DNA of 64,000 nucleotides from Cupriavidus basilensis (GTDB taxonomy: Bacteria; Pseudomonadota; Gammaproteobacteria; Burkholderiales; Burkholderiaceae): contig NZ_CP062803.1 in the NCBI RefSeq assembly GCF_008801925.2, positions 2,356,001 through 2,420,000 of the forward strand, in the 5' to 3' direction. The notes under the pieces were generated by a model. That model had not been told where the DNA came from. It saw nothing but the letters and a program-made list of their open reading frames with translations, and searched no databases. The position numbers and the translations under genes are program-made. Every line of letters begins with the position of its first letter. The first letter of the stretch is position 1. Positions 25,165-36,477 of this stretch are shown in pieces.

Positions 25165-25211
25165 GCGCGCCCTGGCGACAAACTGGCGACAAACGACGAA
25201 CGGTAAACAAC

Positions 25212-25251
25212 AAAAAGGCTGGCCGCCCCGAACTGGGCAGCCAGCCTTTTT
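25212..25251. terminator. Bidirectional intrinsic terminator
   Basis: The arms AAAAAGGCTGGC and GCCAGCCTTTTT form a hairpin with an A5 tract on one side and T5 on the other, between the convergent Usp and M48 protease genes. Confidence 0.85.
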
Positions 25252-25289
25252 GCCTGCCCGGCCCGCCTATGCGGCAAGGCCGGCCCGGA

Positions 25290-26039
25290 TCAGCTGCCCT
25301 TATTGATACGGTCTTCGATGTGCTTGGCGCGGTCGTCCGAGCCAGGATGCGACGAGAACATGCTGGACTTGCCGCCATCGAGCTTGGCCAGCTTCTGGAA
25401 CGCCGTGACCAGGCCGCGGGTATTGGCCTTGTTCTTGGTCAGCACGTCGAACGAGTAGTCGTCGGCGGCGCTTTCCTGCGTTTGCGAGAATTGCGCGTTG
25501 ATCAGCTGCTCGCCCATTTCGCCCAGCTGCGAGGCCGACAGCGCGGCCACGGTGCCACCGGCGGCGGCCAGCGCGCCGCGCGCCGCCATGGCGGTGTATG
25601 CCACCTGCATCTTGTTCTTGGTGTGGCCCAGCGCCACGTGGCCCAGCTCATGCCCCACCACGCCGCGCACTTCGTCGTCGGTCATCATGTCCATCAGGCC
25701 GCTGTACACGCGCACGCAGCCGTTGGCCATGGCCCAGGCGTTGACGTCCTTGGTCAGGTAGACCTTGGCGTTGACGCTGGGCAGGCCGCTCGACTGCAGG
25801 CCCGCCATGATCTTGGTCAGGCGCTTGTTGTAGGTGCTGCCAGGGGCTGCGATCTTGTTGGCCTTGTCGAGCTCGGCGCAAGACTGGTCGGACATGGCCT
25901 TGACGTCGCCATCGCTCAGCGAGGCCGCCTTGAACAGCGAGGTCCCGGCGCCCATCATGCCGTCGACATTGGTGCCAGCGCAGCCGGCCAAGGCAGCGCA
26001 GAGCGCGACGATAGCGGCCAGGGAAAGTTTGTGCTTCAT
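25290..26039 (-). CDS. M48-family zinc metalloprotease, lipoprotein
   Basis: A 249-residue predicted lipoprotein. The signal peptide ends in the lipobox LAGC (Cys20). The zinc site HELGH is at 130-134, with a downstream ESAADDYS motif supplying the third ligand. This matches small periplasmic M48 proteases such as LoiP/YcaL, which degrade misfolded outer-membrane proteins. AAGAAGG precedes the ATG at 26039. It is transcribed alone, convergent to the Usp gene. Confidence 0.92.
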   Translation of the reverse strand: MKHKLSLAAIVALCAALAGCAGTNVDGMMGAGTSLFKAASLSDGDVKAMSDQSCAELDKANKIAAPGSTYNKRLTKIMAGLQSSGLPSVNAKVYLTKDVNAWAMANGCVRVYSGLMDMMTDDEVRGVVGHELGHVALGHTKNKMQVAYTAMAARGALAAAGGTVAALSASQLGEMGEQLINAQFSQTQESAADDYSFDVLTKNKANTRGLVTAFQKLAKLDGGKSSMFSSHPGSDDRAKHIEDRINKGS

Positions 26040-26249
26040 GTTTGTTGCCTTCTTGGGATCGGCACCGGCCGGGTTGCTCGCCAGTGACTTCAATGGAGAT
26101 GTGCCGGCGGCTGGCCGGCGACCTGCGGTGTGGCTCTGCTTACACACGGGCAGCATCATATCGCCAAAAACGTACAAATCGACCAGTAAATGACATATTT
26201 GCTACAGACACAATTTTTTACATTCCCCCGCAGACCGGCCCCAAAAAGC
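26040..26249. promoter_or_regulatory. Upstream region of the M48 protease gene
   Basis: This stretch lies upstream of the minus-strand protease. It is GC-rich near the gene and AT-rich at about 26160-26225 (CGTACAAATCGACCAGTAAATGACATATTTG), where its promoter is likely. No gene is seen. Confidence 0.4.
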
Positions 26250-26348
26250 AAAAAACCGCGCCGTCCCTGAGAGGGAGACGGCGCGGCGCCTAATTGAAGG
26301 GCGTGATGGTCGCACGCCCTTCAAGATGACCGGCTATCAGGCCGGTCA
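26250..26348 (-). terminator. aceA: Triple stem-loop terminator region of isocitrate lyase
   Basis: Three hairpins follow the aceA stop on the minus strand. They are an 8-bp TGACCGGC/GCCGGTCA stem (26327-26348), a perfect 12-bp TTGAAGGGCGTG/CACGCCCTTCAA stem (26294-26324), and a 10-bp CCGCGCCGTC/GACGGCGCGG stem (26256-26286) followed by U6. The last is the intrinsic terminator. The other two may stabilise the mRNA 3' end. Confidence 0.8.
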
Positions 26349-26382
26349 GCCATTCCGCTTTTCGATCTCGCGATCTGAAGCC

Positions 26383-27675
<1,293 letters not shown>

Positions 27676-28027
27676 TTCACTCTCCTAGAGTTTAGAGCGG
27701 GGATGGCATTGGAAACTGGCGACAGGCTGGGCGGACCGTGGTGCCGACTTGCCGACCGGGGCACTTTCGGGGGTGTTTCGGCGGCGCGGATCTGCGGGCC
27801 TCGTCACCCCTGTTTTTTGCCGTTCAGGTCATGTGTCTTATATAAGAGTGTAGGGAAACACCCCGCGTCGCAACAGCTCGGAATACAGTCCTTGCTTAGT
27901 TTTTTTCCACTTTATAATCAATAACTTACAATTTATTTTTCGCGATGTGGCAAGCAATTCTCCATCATGAGAAGTGCCCGTTGTGCTACGCATCACCATT
28001 TTTTGCCGCGCAAAACAACTTTCCGCA
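27676..28027 (-). promoter_or_regulatory. aceA: Promoter region of isocitrate lyase
   Basis: About 350 bp without a gene. The distal part (about 27890-27960) is AT-rich (TTTTTTTCCACTTTATAATCAATAACTTACAATTTATTTTTCG) and likely holds the aceA promoter and regulator sites. It also serves as the 3' flank of the hydrolase gene at 28028. Confidence 0.5.
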
Positions 28028-28975
28028 TTATGAAATTTCGGGATCTGGCGCCATCCGTGCCTGACGCAATGCCAGCGGCTCCGGGCCACCGTCGATATGC
28101 CCGGCCAGGTCGCGCACCATCGCCGCCATGCCGGCGGGGTCCGCCAGCGGCAGCCAGTGCCGCGCGTTGACCTCCCGGCGCCACCAGCGCTCGACCCAGC
28201 ACGACAGATCCTCGGACAGCGCCGGCCTGACGTAGCGATCCAGCAGCGGCACGATCACCTGCACCGGCGCGTGGGCATGGCGCTCGCCCGGTGAAAGCAG
28301 GCGCGGCAGCATATTGGCGCGGTACAGCGCCAGCCCGTGACGGCCGTCGGCCGCCTGGGTGGGATTGGGATCGGCCTCGATGCGCTCGGTCCGCTTCAGG
28401 TAAAGCGGCCAGGCGCGGCCCATCCAGAGCCGCCAGCTTAGTTCGGGCAGCCACGGCAGGTGGAAGATATAGATGTACCAGGACGACGCCATCTGCCGCA
28501 GCGAGCGCGAAAGCGCTGTGAACGACAGGCGCCGGCTTCCCCGCATCCAGTGGCCGACATGGTCCAGGCAAGGCCCGGAGCACGACGTGAACGAAGCGAT
28601 GCGGCCGCGCAGGCGTGGCTCGGTGACAAACTCCCAGCACTGGATCGAGCCCCAGTCATGGCCGACCAGGTGAACGGGCGCATCGGGAGACACAGCGTCG
28701 ATGACCGCGCTGAAGTCTTCCGCCAGGCGCTCCAGGCGATAGGCCGCCACGCCGTTGGGCGCCGAAGAGCCACCGGCGCCGCGCACATCGTAGGCGACTA
28801 CGTAATAGTCATTGGCCAGCAGGGGCGCCACGCCATGCCAGACCGCGCTGTTGTCCGGATAGCCGTGCACCAGCACCATGGCCGGGTGCGCGGGATCGCC
28901 CCAGGTCTTGACGGCAAGCCGCACGCCGCCGGACTGGACGAATCGCTGGTTGGGAAGGGAATGGGGAGCGTGCAT
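28028..28975 (-). CDS. Alpha/beta hydrolase, epoxide hydrolase-like
   Basis: A 315-residue protein with the oxyanion segment VHGYPDN and an Asp nucleophile in LVGHDWGS, which groups it with epoxide hydrolases and haloalkane dehalogenases and not with Ser esterases. The cap region carries several aromatic residues (SSWYIYIFHLPWLPELSWRLW). An ATG five codons upstream at 28990 is an equal start candidate. The substrate is unknown. Confidence 0.85.
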   Translation of the reverse strand: MHAPHSLPNQRFVQSGGVRLAVKTWGDPAHPAMVLVHGYPDNSAVWHGVAPLLANDYYVVAYDVRGAGGSSAPNGVAAYRLERLAEDFSAVIDAVSPDAPVHLVGHDWGSIQCWEFVTEPRLRGRIASFTSCSGPCLDHVGHWMRGSRRLSFTALSRSLRQMASSWYIYIFHLPWLPELSWRLWMGRAWPLYLKRTERIEADPNPTQAADGRHGLALYRANMLPRLLSPGERHAHAPVQVIVPLLDRYVRPALSEDLSCWVERWWRREVNARHWLPLADPAGMAAMVRDLAGHIDGGPEPLALRQARMAPDPEIS

Positions 28976-29080
28976 GCTTGACCATGACATCGGACGATGG
29001 AATGGTTGCCGATGCTACGCCAAGACCGGCCGCGCGGCGAGCGCGCGGCATGGCGTTTCAAACGCAAGCGGACTAACGGG

Positions 29081-29482
29081 CTAGCGGGCGCGCCGGTACG
29101 CCACCCAGTCTCCGGATGCAATGCGCGGCAGGCCCGCGACCGCGTCCTCGCCCACCGGGTAAAGCAGGCAGCTGACGGCTTGATCGCCAACCGCCACCAC
29201 GCGCTCCTCGCGCACGAACAACGAGGCCTGGCCCGGATAGACCTCCTCGATCTCGTCGAGCACCGGCACCAGCGCGGCATCGACCTCGTACAAGTCGCCG
29301 GCCACGCCGGGCGCGGCAGCGTCCAGTACCAGCCCGGGATACGTGCCGAAGTCATAGAGCCGCCCCGCCACGGTCGCGCTGCCGATCAGGCGCGGCGCGG
29401 CAATGCCGTGCTTGCGCGCGGCCGCGTTGAGGTCGTTGACTTCGCCCGCGCGCAGCGTGCCATAGACAAAGACCACCGGCAT
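29081..29482 (-). CDS. Gamma-glutamylcyclotransferase-like (YtfP/GGCT) protein
   Basis: A 133-residue protein with the GGCT-fold signature VYGTLR at its N-terminus, YDFGTYPGLV and VLDEIEEVYPG. Family members cyclise gamma-glutamyl compounds to 5-oxoproline, but many small bacterial members have unknown substrates. It starts two bases after the stop of the RraA-family gene, so the two are translated from one mRNA. Confidence 0.85.
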   Translation of the reverse strand: MPVVFVYGTLRAGEVNDLNAAARKHGIAAPRLIGSATVAGRLYDFGTYPGLVLDAAAPGVAGDLYEVDAALVPVLDEIEEVYPGQASLFVREERVVAVGDQAVSCLLYPVGEDAVAGLPRIASGDWVAYRRAR

Positions 29483-29484
29483 GC

Positions 29485-29982
29485 TCAGCCCTCCAGCCTA
29501 GTGTCCGCCACCAGCACGCCATCGGCGTCAGCATAGATCCAGTTGCCGGGCCGTACCACGGCGCCGGGCATTTGCACCGTGACCTCGCGCTCGCCCACAT
29601 TGCGCTTCTGGCTCTTTTGCGGATGCAGGGCCAGGGCGCGCACGCCGATATCGCACACCGCAAGCTCCCCGCTGTCACGCACGCAGCCATTGACGAGGAT
29701 GCCGGTCCAGCCGTTCTTCTCGGCCAGCACGCCGAGGTTGCCGCCCACCAGCGCGCAGCGCAGCGAGCCGCCGCCATCGACCACCAGCACGCGCCCGTTG
29801 CCCGGCGATTCAACCGCCTCGCGCACCAGCGAATTGTCCTCGAACACCTTGAGCGTGGCCGCCGGACCAGAGAACGCGGCGCGCTTGCCAAAATGCTGGA
29901 ATACCGGCGACAGCACGCGCAGCGAGCCGTCGGCCAGGCGCGCCTCATTGGCGTCGCACAGGTCAGTGGTAGCAAAGCTCAT
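29485..29982 (-). CDS. RraA-family protein (putative HMG/CHA aldolase)
   Basis: A 165-residue short RraA-type protein: TTDLCDAN at the start, [32 protein letters not shown] and [10 protein letters not shown]. The Arg-Asp pair of class II HMG/CHA aldolases is present (CVRDSGE), unlike E. coli RraA, so a pyruvate aldolase or oxaloacetate decarboxylase role is as likely as RNase E inhibition. GGGAG precedes the ATG at 29982. It is placed between an MFS transporter and the GGCT gene. Confidence 0.85.
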   Translation of the reverse strand: MSFATTDLCDANEARLADGSLRVLSPVFQHFGKRAAFSGPAATLKVFEDNSLVREAVESPGNGRVLVVDGGGSLRCALVGGNLGVLAEKNGWTGILVNGCVRDSGELAVCDIGVRALALHPQKSQKRNVGEREVTVQMPGAVVRPGNWIYADADGVLVADTRLEG

Positions 29983-30044
29983 GAAGGACTCCCGAATCGG
30001 AAAGTGGAAATTGGATGAGGTGCGCTTACGTGCGTCAGTCCGTT

Positions 30045-31313
30045 TCAGCCGGCGGCCGCCCGCTTGCCCGCCACCTCGCGGCGGGAGCGGTTGCCGTTGC
30101 CAACCGTGACAGCGGTGAAGATCGCCAGCATCTGGAAGGCGCCGATCATGAAGAACACCCAGCTCGGCCAGTGCGCATCCATCAGCATGCCGAAGAACAG
30201 CGGCCCGCTGGCCAGGCCGATATCCAGGCCAGAGTAGACCACGCCATAAACCCGGCCCGTAGCGCCGGCAGGCGCTGCCGCACGTACCAGCAGGTCGCGC
30301 GAAGGCCCGGCCGTGCCCGCGCCAAAGCCGATCACGCCCATCAGCACCGGCACCATCACGGCCGGCAGCACGCCCAGCCCCACCACGATCGCGACCAAGC
30401 CCGACAGCGTGAAGCTCATTGCGATCAGGCGGTCGTGGTTGCTGGTGCGTCCCGCGGCAAAGCCGCCCACGATCATGCCGCCCGCGCTGCACAACATATA
30501 GACGGTGTACGACGCCGTGGCGAGCGTCAGCGGCATGCCGTAGAGCTGGGTCAGCGCGGTCGGCGCGAAGCTCTGGATGCCGGAAAACGAAAAGGTGGTG
30601 ACGAGGAAGAAGGCCCAGCAGATCCACACTTGGGGCAGCTTCAGGAACGCCAGCATGCTGCCGCCGGCCTTGGCCGCCGCGGTGGCCGCCGCCCTGGGCG
30701 CCGCGCCGGCGCCAGCGCGGGGATCCAGCACATGCCGGAAGGCCAGCAGCACGGCCAGCACGCCAAAGGCCACCGCCGAGGCGCTGGCGAGCGCGGTGCG
30801 CCAGCTGCCGAGCTCGGCAATGGTCACCAGGAAGATCGGCGCCGCGGCCCAGCCTAGGTTGCCCGAAATGCCATGCACCGAGAACGCATGCCCCAGCCGC
30901 GGCTGGGAAACATGCTTGTTGAGCAAGGTGAAATCGGCGGGATGGAACACGCCGTTGCCCATCCCGGCCACGCCCGCGCCAAGCAGCAGCATCGCGTAGC
31001 TCGGGCTGATCGACAGCAGCAAAGCCGCCGCACCCAGCAGCCCGAGGCCGCCAAACAGCACCGGTGTCGCGCCAAAGCGGTCCACCACGAAACCCGAAGC
31101 GGTCTGCACCACGGCCGACACGGCAAAGAACACCGTCATCAGCAAGCCCAGCTCCGCATAGCTCAGGCCGAACTCGGCCTTGATCCACGGGAACAGGGGC
31201 GCCAGCAGCAGGTGAAAGAAGTGGGAAACACCGTGGGCCAGGCCGACCAGGCCGATGACCTGGGCGTCGTGGCGCAGCGGATTGCGAACGGGATCGAGGG
31301 TGGCGGCAGTCAT
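30045..31313 (-). CDS. MFS transporter
   Basis: A 422-residue integral membrane protein with about 12 hydrophobic helices in two halves and a Pro/Ala-rich central loop (about 197-215). Conserved features include [26 protein letters not shown] and [12 protein letters not shown], which recall the fosmidomycin-resistance (Fsr) group. The substrate is unknown. The start at 31313 (MTAATLDP) is favoured over an upstream ATG. It lies 63 bp from the RraA-family gene on the same strand. Confidence 0.88.
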   Translation of the reverse strand: MTAATLDPVRNPLRHDAQVIGLVGLAHGVSHFFHLLLAPLFPWIKAEFGLSYAELGLLMTVFFAVSAVVQTASGFVVDRFGATPVLFGGLGLLGAAALLLSISPSYAMLLLGAGVAGMGNGVFHPADFTLLNKHVSQPRLGHAFSVHGISGNLGWAAAPIFLVTIAELGSWRTALASASAVAFGVLAVLLAFRHVLDPRAGAGAAPRAAATAAAKAGGSMLAFLKLPQVWICWAFFLVTTFSFSGIQSFAPTALTQLYGMPLTLATASYTVYMLCSAGGMIVGGFAAGRTSNHDRLIAMSFTLSGLVAIVVGLGVLPAVMVPVLMGVIGFGAGTAGPSRDLLVRAAAPAGATGRVYGVVYSGLDIGLASGPLFFGMLMDAHWPSWVFFMIGAFQMLAIFTAVTVGNGNRSRREVAGKRAAAG

Positions 31314-31431
31314 CGGGCGGCTATCTGGCTGGGCTTGGCATGGCGCGCTGGCCATGCTGCCAGGCTCAAGAGGCGCGCTGCGAATACCGCATCATAGAGT
31401 AAAACAACCCATGGCAGGGGTGCCCTGCACG

Positions 31432-32262
31432 TTACATCTGTTTAAACAGATAGGCGTACTGACGCGCCACCGGCAAGGTTTCAGAGCGATTGCGCAGCTT
31501 GAGCGCGAGCCGCCCCAGCGACTGGTTCACGGCACTGGCCACGCAGTCGATATTGACCACCGTGCCGCGATGGATCTGCCAGAAGCGCTCGGGGTCGAGC
31601 TGCTGCGACAGCTCGCGCAGGCTGGTGCGGATCAACGCCTCGCCGCTGGCAGACACCACGTTGACGTACTTGTCCGTCGCCTCCAGGTAGATCACCTCAT
31701 CCACCGGGATGATGCGGATCTCCTGGCCGACCAGCGCCTTGATAAAGCGCAGGTAGCCATGTTGCGGCGCGCCCGCCGGCGCATGCTGCCCGGGCCCGCC
31801 GCCTGGCTCCATGGTCTCCAGGCGCGCCAGCAATTGCGCCAGGCGATCGGTATCGAGGGCGGCGCCACCCTCCTCGCTGGCCTGCGCCTGGGCCGCCAGC
31901 CTCGCCTTGAGGCGGTGCACCGTGGCCTCCAGCCGCTCGGGCTGCACGGGCTTGAGCACGTAATCGACTGCCTCGCGCTCGAAGGCTTCCAGCGCGAACT
32001 GGTCGTACGCCGTGACGAACACCACCAGCGGCGGCGGATCGAACTCCATCAGCTCGCGCGCCACGTCCATGCCGCTCATGCCCGGCATGCGGATATCGAG
32101 AAACGCGACCTGGGGCTGGTGCTGGCGGGCCGCCTCCAGTGCGGACACGCCGTCATGGACCACGCTGACGATCTGCGCCTCGGGCCAGAGGCTGGACAAT
32201 TCGGCATGCAAGGCGCGCGCGAGCAGCGGCTCGTCGTCGGCAATCAACAGGGTCGGGGCCAT
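31432..32262 (-). CDS. LytTR-family response regulator
   Basis: A 276-residue regulator. The receiver at 1-120 has LIADDEP, phospho-acceptor Asp56 (FLDIRMPG), Thr in VTAYD and Lys in VLKPVQ. A C-terminal LytTR DNA-binding domain (about 170-276) has IPVDEVIYLEATDKYVNV and RFWQIHRGTVVN. It lies downstream of the LytS-type kinase on the same strand with a 53-bp gap, so the two form a two-component pair of the AlgR/LytR type. Confidence 0.93.
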   Translation of the reverse strand: MAPTLLIADDEPLLARALHAELSSLWPEAQIVSVVHDGVSALEAARQHQPQVAFLDIRMPGMSGMDVARELMEFDPPPLVVFVTAYDQFALEAFEREAVDYVLKPVQPERLEATVHRLKARLAAQAQASEEGGAALDTDRLAQLLARLETMEPGGGPGQHAPAGAPQHGYLRFIKALVGQEIRIIPVDEVIYLEATDKYVNVVSASGEALIRTSLRELSQQLDPERFWQIHRGTVVNIDCVASAVNQSLGRLALKLRNRSETLPVARQYAYLFKQM

Positions 32263-32315
32263 GGAAACGGAAGTAAGGGGCGGATGGGTCGAAGCGGCCT
32301 AGGCGGCGAGGTGCA

Positions 32316-33506
32316 TCAAGACTGGGAAATGCCTTGCGCGGCAGCGCTCACGGGGGGGATTGCGCGCGCACCGGCGATCTTGCCCGCGGGTACCGGCATG
32401 GGTGCGTGGGCCGCGGCAGGCGCCGCCGTGCGCACAACGGGCAACGTCAGCCGGACGATCACGCCCCGTGGCGTGTTTTCCTCCATCTGCATGCTGGCCG
32501 CCGCCCCGAAAATCCGCGCCAGCCGCTCGCGTACATGGGTCAGCCCGAGGCCGGAGCCCTTGGTCACGGCATGTCCGAAACCTACCCCGGTATCGGTGAT
32601 GACAACCTGCACGGCGTTGTCGCCCTGCGCCCGGGCCGACAGCACGATCCTGCCGCCATGCATGCAGGGCTCGATGCCGTGGCTGACCGCGTTCTCCACC
32701 AGCGGCTGGATCAGCATGGGCGGGATCTCGACCTCCGCCAGCTCGGGCGGAAGCTCGATCTCATAGGCTAGGCGCGTGCCGAAACGCAGCGCCTGGATGT
32801 CCAGGTAGCTGCGCAGCAACTCGAACTCCTGGCGCAGCGTGCATTGCTCGGCGCGCGTGTGGGACAGCGACATGCGCAGGAAACCGATCAGCCGCTGCAG
32901 CAGGCGCCTTGCGGCCTGCTGGTCGGTGGCAATCAGGCAATCCAGGTTGGCCAGGGAGTTGAACAGGAAATGCGGCTCGATCTGCGCCTGCAGGGCCATC
33001 AGCTGCGCGCGCACCAGTTGCTTCTCGGCCTCTTCGCGCTGCAGCGCGTCGAGTGCTGCCTGCCGCTCGAGATGGGCGAGCTTCTCGCGAGACCAGTAGA
33101 AGTAGATCATGCTGGCCGACGCAAGCATGCCCACGACCAGGCACATGCGCAGCATATCGGTAGCTTCCTCGAAGGACTTCGCCGGCTCGCCCAGTACCAC
33201 GCGCGTGGTCCAGCTGCCCATGATCACGCCCAGCGGCACGGCAACGGCGGTCAGGCACAGGAAGGGCCAGCGCCTGGGACGATCATTCCACCAGATCAGG
33301 ACGCGGGCGATGTCGATCAGCAGCCAGATCGACAGGCCGATAAGCTGACTGTAGACGAAGTTGTGCCACAGCGAGCCGCCCGTGCGAAAACCGTAGTTCA
33401 GGCTGACGGCAATGATGGTGTTCGCGAACAGCACGAACAACAGGTCGCGCGCGAGGATCGAGATCCTCGAGGGAATGGCGGCGGGACAGCGATCCAGCGC
33501 TTTCAT
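32316..33506 (-). CDS. LytS/AlgZ-type sensor histidine kinase
   Basis: A 396-residue kinase with about four N-terminal transmembrane helices (25-140) and a short coiled segment. The His_kinase motif is QIEPHFLFNSLANLD, and the HATPase domain has PLVENAVSHGIEP, DTGVGFG and GSGLGLTHVRERL. There is no large periplasmic sensor, so the membrane helices probably sense. The last 45 residues are a Pro/Ala-rich tail without known domain. Partner: the LytTR regulator at 31432-32262. Confidence 0.93.
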   Translation of the reverse strand: MKALDRCPAAIPSRISILARDLLFVLFANTIIAVSLNYGFRTGGSLWHNFVYSQLIGLSIWLLIDIARVLIWWNDRPRRWPFLCLTAVAVPLGVIMGSWTTRVVLGEPAKSFEEATDMLRMCLVVGMLASASMIYFYWSREKLAHLERQAALDALQREEAEKQLVRAQLMALQAQIEPHFLFNSLANLDCLIATDQQAARRLLQRLIGFLRMSLSHTRAEQCTLRQEFELLRSYLDIQALRFGTRLAYEIELPPELAEVEIPPMLIQPLVENAVSHGIEPCMHGGRIVLSARAQGDNAVQVVITDTGVGFGHAVTKGSGLGLTHVRERLARIFGAAASMQMEENTPRGVIVRLTLPVVRTAAPAAAHAPMPVPAGKIAGARAIPPVSAAAQGISQS

Positions 33507-33561
33507 AGGGGCAAAGGTCGAGGATGACTGATCGATGACTGATCGTTATTGTAAAGGCCGA

Positions 33562-33990
33562 TCACCGGCGCTGACAGCTGTCGCCCGGCTCGCATGTACG
33601 CTGCGACACGTTGGCGCCATCAATCCCGGGATTGGCGCCGTGGCCGTGCAACGCGGCCCACCACTGCCCGGACAGGACATAGCGCGGAAACGTGATCCAT
33701 TGCTCGGCCAGGATGCGCTGCGCCACGTCGAGCGGGCCAGCAAACGGCTCGGGCCTGACCGCCTCGAGCCGGTGCCCCCGCCCTTGCAGCATCAGCGACA
33801 AGGCCATGCACAGCACGCCGAGCCCTACCGCAGGCACGGATAGCGACAGCACGCCATAGACGAACAGCACATTGCCGGCCATGAACATCGGCACCGCGAT
33901 AATGTGCAGCAGCAGGCTGCGAGGGTGATTGTGATTGCGGGCGTAGCCGCGCCATTGCCAGCTCAGCAGCCCTTGCGGGCGCGCGCTCAT
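33562..33990 (-). CDS. Small membrane protein, Mpo1/DUF962-like
   Basis: A 142-residue protein with two hydrophobic helices (about 25-65). The pattern NHNHPRSLLLHIIAVP near the start and QGRGHRLEAVRPEPFAGP after the helices recall Mpo1/DUF962 proteins, which in yeast act as 2-hydroxy fatty-acid dioxygenases. The assignment is tentative. Its ATG overlaps the stop of the upstream 68-residue gene (ATGA at 33990-33987), so the two are translationally coupled. Confidence 0.65.
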   Translation of the reverse strand: MSARPQGLLSWQWRGYARNHNHPRSLLLHIIAVPMFMAGNVLFVYGVLSLSVPAVGLGVLCMALSLMLQGRGHRLEAVRPEPFAGPLDVAQRILAEQWITFPRYVLSGQWWAALHGHGANPGIDGANVSQRTCEPGDSCQRR

Positions 33991-34193
33991 GGCTTCGGGC
34001 CGCGCTGGTCGACGCGCCGCCACGCCAGGCGGCGCACGAGCACGATGGCGCCCAGGGCGATCAGCAGCACGGGCCAGCCATCCCGCACCAGGTAGGCCGG
34101 CAGCAGGCCGCCGTTTTGCGCGAGGAACACCGCGCCCAGTGCAATCAGGATGATCGGGGCGATCAGCCCCTTGCCGCCACGGCCTTGTTTCAT
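33987..34193 (-). CDS. Small two-helix membrane protein (LiaI/LiaF-like TM region)
   Basis: A 68-residue protein with two hydrophobic helices (PIILIALGAVFLAQNGGLLP and WPVLLIALGAIVLV), a layout seen in the LiaI-LiaF transmembrane-region / DUF5668 family. AGGAGAGCGAG lies directly before the ATG at 34193. The function is unknown; relatives occur near envelope-stress genes. Confidence 0.7.
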   Translation of the reverse strand: MKQGRGGKGLIAPIILIALGAVFLAQNGGLLPAYLVRDGWPVLLIALGAIVLVRRLAWRRVDQRGPKP

Positions 34194-34408
34194 CTCGCTC
34201 TCCTCTCGTGCGGACCCGCGCACCGTCGATATTGCGGTGCATCAAGCCATGTGACGGTATCAGCGTATTCCGCCACGGACAGTTGTGACTTTACGCGGAC
34301 ACCTGCCGGGACGAAAGTGGCGTGCGACGAATGGAGAACGGATGGCGCGAAACGCGAGGATGCGGCGCGATCGGCACCGGGGCACTCAGGCCCCGCAAGC
34401 CCGGGCCG

Positions 34409-35356
34409 TCAGGCCTCGACCACCTGCCCACCCGCTGGCTCGGACAGCGCGCTGCTGACCGTGTCGCGCGAGAGGTGCGGCGCGAACATGTTGATGAAGG
34501 CGTGCGCGTAGCCGCGCAGGTAGGCGCCGCGGCGCACGGCCACGCTGGTGGTGTTGGGCTCGAACAGATGGTCGGCCGCGATCCGCACCAGCCCGGCGTC
34601 CTTGCGTTCGTCGTAGGCCATCGAGGCGATGATGCCCACGCCCAGCTCCAGCTCCGCATAGGTCTTGATGACGTCAGCGTCCATCGCGGTCAGCACGATC
34701 TCCGGCTGCAGGCCGGCGGCGGCGAAGGCGCCATCGATCTTGCGGCGCCCGGTGAAGCCGGCATCGTAGGTAATGATCGGGAAGCCGGCAATGTCTTCCA
34801 GCGTCGGCTCCGGCAGCTGCGTCAGCGGGTGCTCCGGCGAAACCACCAGCACGTGGCGCCAGGTATAGGCCTCGAACGAGGTCAGCCCGGCCTCGCTAGC
34901 CACCGCCTCGGTGGCAATGCCGATATCGGCCTGGCCGCTCAGCACCAGTTCCACGATGTGCGCGGGCGAGGCTTCCTGCAGCGCCAGCGTCACATGGGGG
35001 TAGGCGCGGCGGAAACTCTGCACCACCTTGGGCAAGGCATAGCGCGCCTGGGTGTGGGTGGTGGCCACCGTCAGGCGGCCGGTATGGCGCCCGGCGAATT
35101 CGTCGCCCGCCTGGCGCAGGTTCTCGGCCTCGAGCAGCAGGCGCTCGACGATGCGCACGATTTCGCGTCCGGGCTCGGTCAGCCCGGTCAGGCGCTTGCC
35201 GTAGCGCTCGAAGATCTCGACGCCGAGCTCTTCCTCCAGCTCGCGGATCTGGCGCGAGACGCCGGGCTGCGAGGTGTAGAGCGCGTTGGCCACCTCGGTC
35301 AGGTTGAATTGGCGGCGCACCGCCTCGCGGATGGAACGCAGTTGCTGGAAGTTCAT
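34409..35356 (-). CDS. cysB: CysB-like LysR regulator of sulfur assimilation
   Basis: A 315-residue LysR regulator of the CysB/Cbl group: [37 protein letters not shown] at the N-terminus and [11 protein letters not shown] at the start of the effector domain, both hallmarks. It should sense O- or N-acetylserine and sulfate status and activate the cys and ssu genes. Its ATG overlaps the stop of cysA (ATGA at 35356-35353), so its synthesis is coupled to the transporter operon it probably controls. Confidence 0.93.
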   Translation of the reverse strand: MNFQQLRSIREAVRRQFNLTEVANALYTSQPGVSRQIRELEEELGVEIFERYGKRLTGLTEPGREIVRIVERLLLEAENLRQAGDEFAGRHTGRLTVATTHTQARYALPKVVQSFRRAYPHVTLALQEASPAHIVELVLSGQADIGIATEAVASEAGLTSFEAYTWRHVLVVSPEHPLTQLPEPTLEDIAGFPIITYDAGFTGRRKIDGAFAAAGLQPEIVLTAMDADVIKTYAELELGVGIIASMAYDERKDAGLVRIAADHLFEPNTTSVAVRRGAYLRGYAHAFINMFAPHLSRDTVSSALSEPAGGQVVEA

Positions 35357-36477
35357 TGTGCGGCTCCTGCCGGCGTGCTCCTGGCGCTAGCCGGGGCGGA
35401 TGAATGGGGTTGGACGAAGACACGCAGCCGGCGCGGCCGCACGGCGAGCAGCTCGCCCTCGCGGAAGCCCTGGTGGCGGAAGCGCTCGAGCGGCAGCGCC
35501 ACCTCGATGACTTCCTGGGTGTCTTCACGTTCCAGTTCGAGCTGGGCCACGGGGCCCAGCGTGAGCGCGCGGCGCAGCGTCACGGCAATGCCGTCGGTAC
35601 CAGGCGAATAGCGCTCGAGGTCGAGATCGTGCGGACGGACATAGGCCACGGCGTCACCGGCGGTCTCATGGCCGCTGCCGATCACCGGCAGGATCGAGTC
35701 GCCGGTATGCAGCAGGCCGCCCCGCTCCCCAACCTCAAGCCGCCCGTGGAACAGGTTGACGTTGCCCAGAAAACCGAACACGAACGGCGTGGCCGGATGG
35801 TTGTAGACTGCCTCCGGCGTGCCCGCCTGCTCCACGTGGCCGCGGTTCATCAGCACCACCTGGTCGGCCACTTCGAGCGCCTCCTCCTGGTCGTGGGTGA
35901 CGAACACGCTGGTGACATGGAGCTCGTCGTGCAGGCGGCGCAGCCAGCGGCGCAGTTCCTTGCGCACCTTGGCGTCGAGCGCGCCGAACGGCTCGTCGAG
36001 CAGCAGCACGCGCGGCTCCACCGCCAGCGCGCGGGCCAGCGCAATACGCTGGCGCTGCCCGCCGGACAACTGCGGCGGATAGCGCTCGGCCAGCCAGTCG
36101 AGCTGCACCAGTTCCAGCAGCGCGCGCACCTTGTCGCGGATCTGCGCCTCGCTGGGACGCTCGGCACGCGGTTTGACGCGCAGGCCGAAGGCCACGTTCT
36201 CGAACACCGTCATGTGCTTGAACAGCGCGTAATGCTGAAACACAAAGCCGACCTGGCGCTGGCGCACATGCTGATGCGAGGCATCGCGCCCCTCCAGCAG
36301 GATCTGGCCGGCGTCCGCGCGCTCCAGGCCAGCGATGATGCGCAGCAGCGTGGTCTTGCCGCAGCCCGAGGGCCCCAGCAACGCCGTCAGCTGGCCTTCG
36401 TCGAAATCGAGGGTGACGTCGTCGAGCGCAACGAAATTGCCGAAGCGCTTCTGCACATTCTTGACCTGGATGCTCAT
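35353..36477 (-). CDS. cysA: Sulfate/thiosulfate ABC transporter, ATP-binding protein
   Basis: A 374-residue ATPase with Walker [10 protein letters not shown], signature [15 protein letters not shown], Walker [13 protein letters not shown] and switch His in VTHDQEEAL. The C-terminal third is the regulatory domain typical of CysA, ending in a Pro/Ser/Ala tail. The ATG at 36477 overlaps the cysW stop. It energises sulfate import through CysTW. Confidence 0.96.
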   Translation of the reverse strand: MSIQVKNVQKRFGNFVALDDVTLDFDEGQLTALLGPSGCGKTTLLRIIAGLERADAGQILLEGRDASHQHVRQRQVGFVFQHYALFKHMTVFENVAFGLRVKPRAERPSEAQIRDKVRALLELVQLDWLAERYPPQLSGGQRQRIALARALAVEPRVLLLDEPFGALDAKVRKELRRWLRRLHDELHVTSVFVTHDQEEALEVADQVVLMNRGHVEQAGTPEAVYNHPATPFVFGFLGNVNLFHGRLEVGERGGLLHTGDSILPVIGSGHETAGDAVAYVRPHDLDLERYSPGTDGIAVTLRRALTLGPVAQLELEREDTQEVIEVALPLERFRHQGFREGELLAVRPRRLRVFVQPHSSAPASARSTPAGAAQ

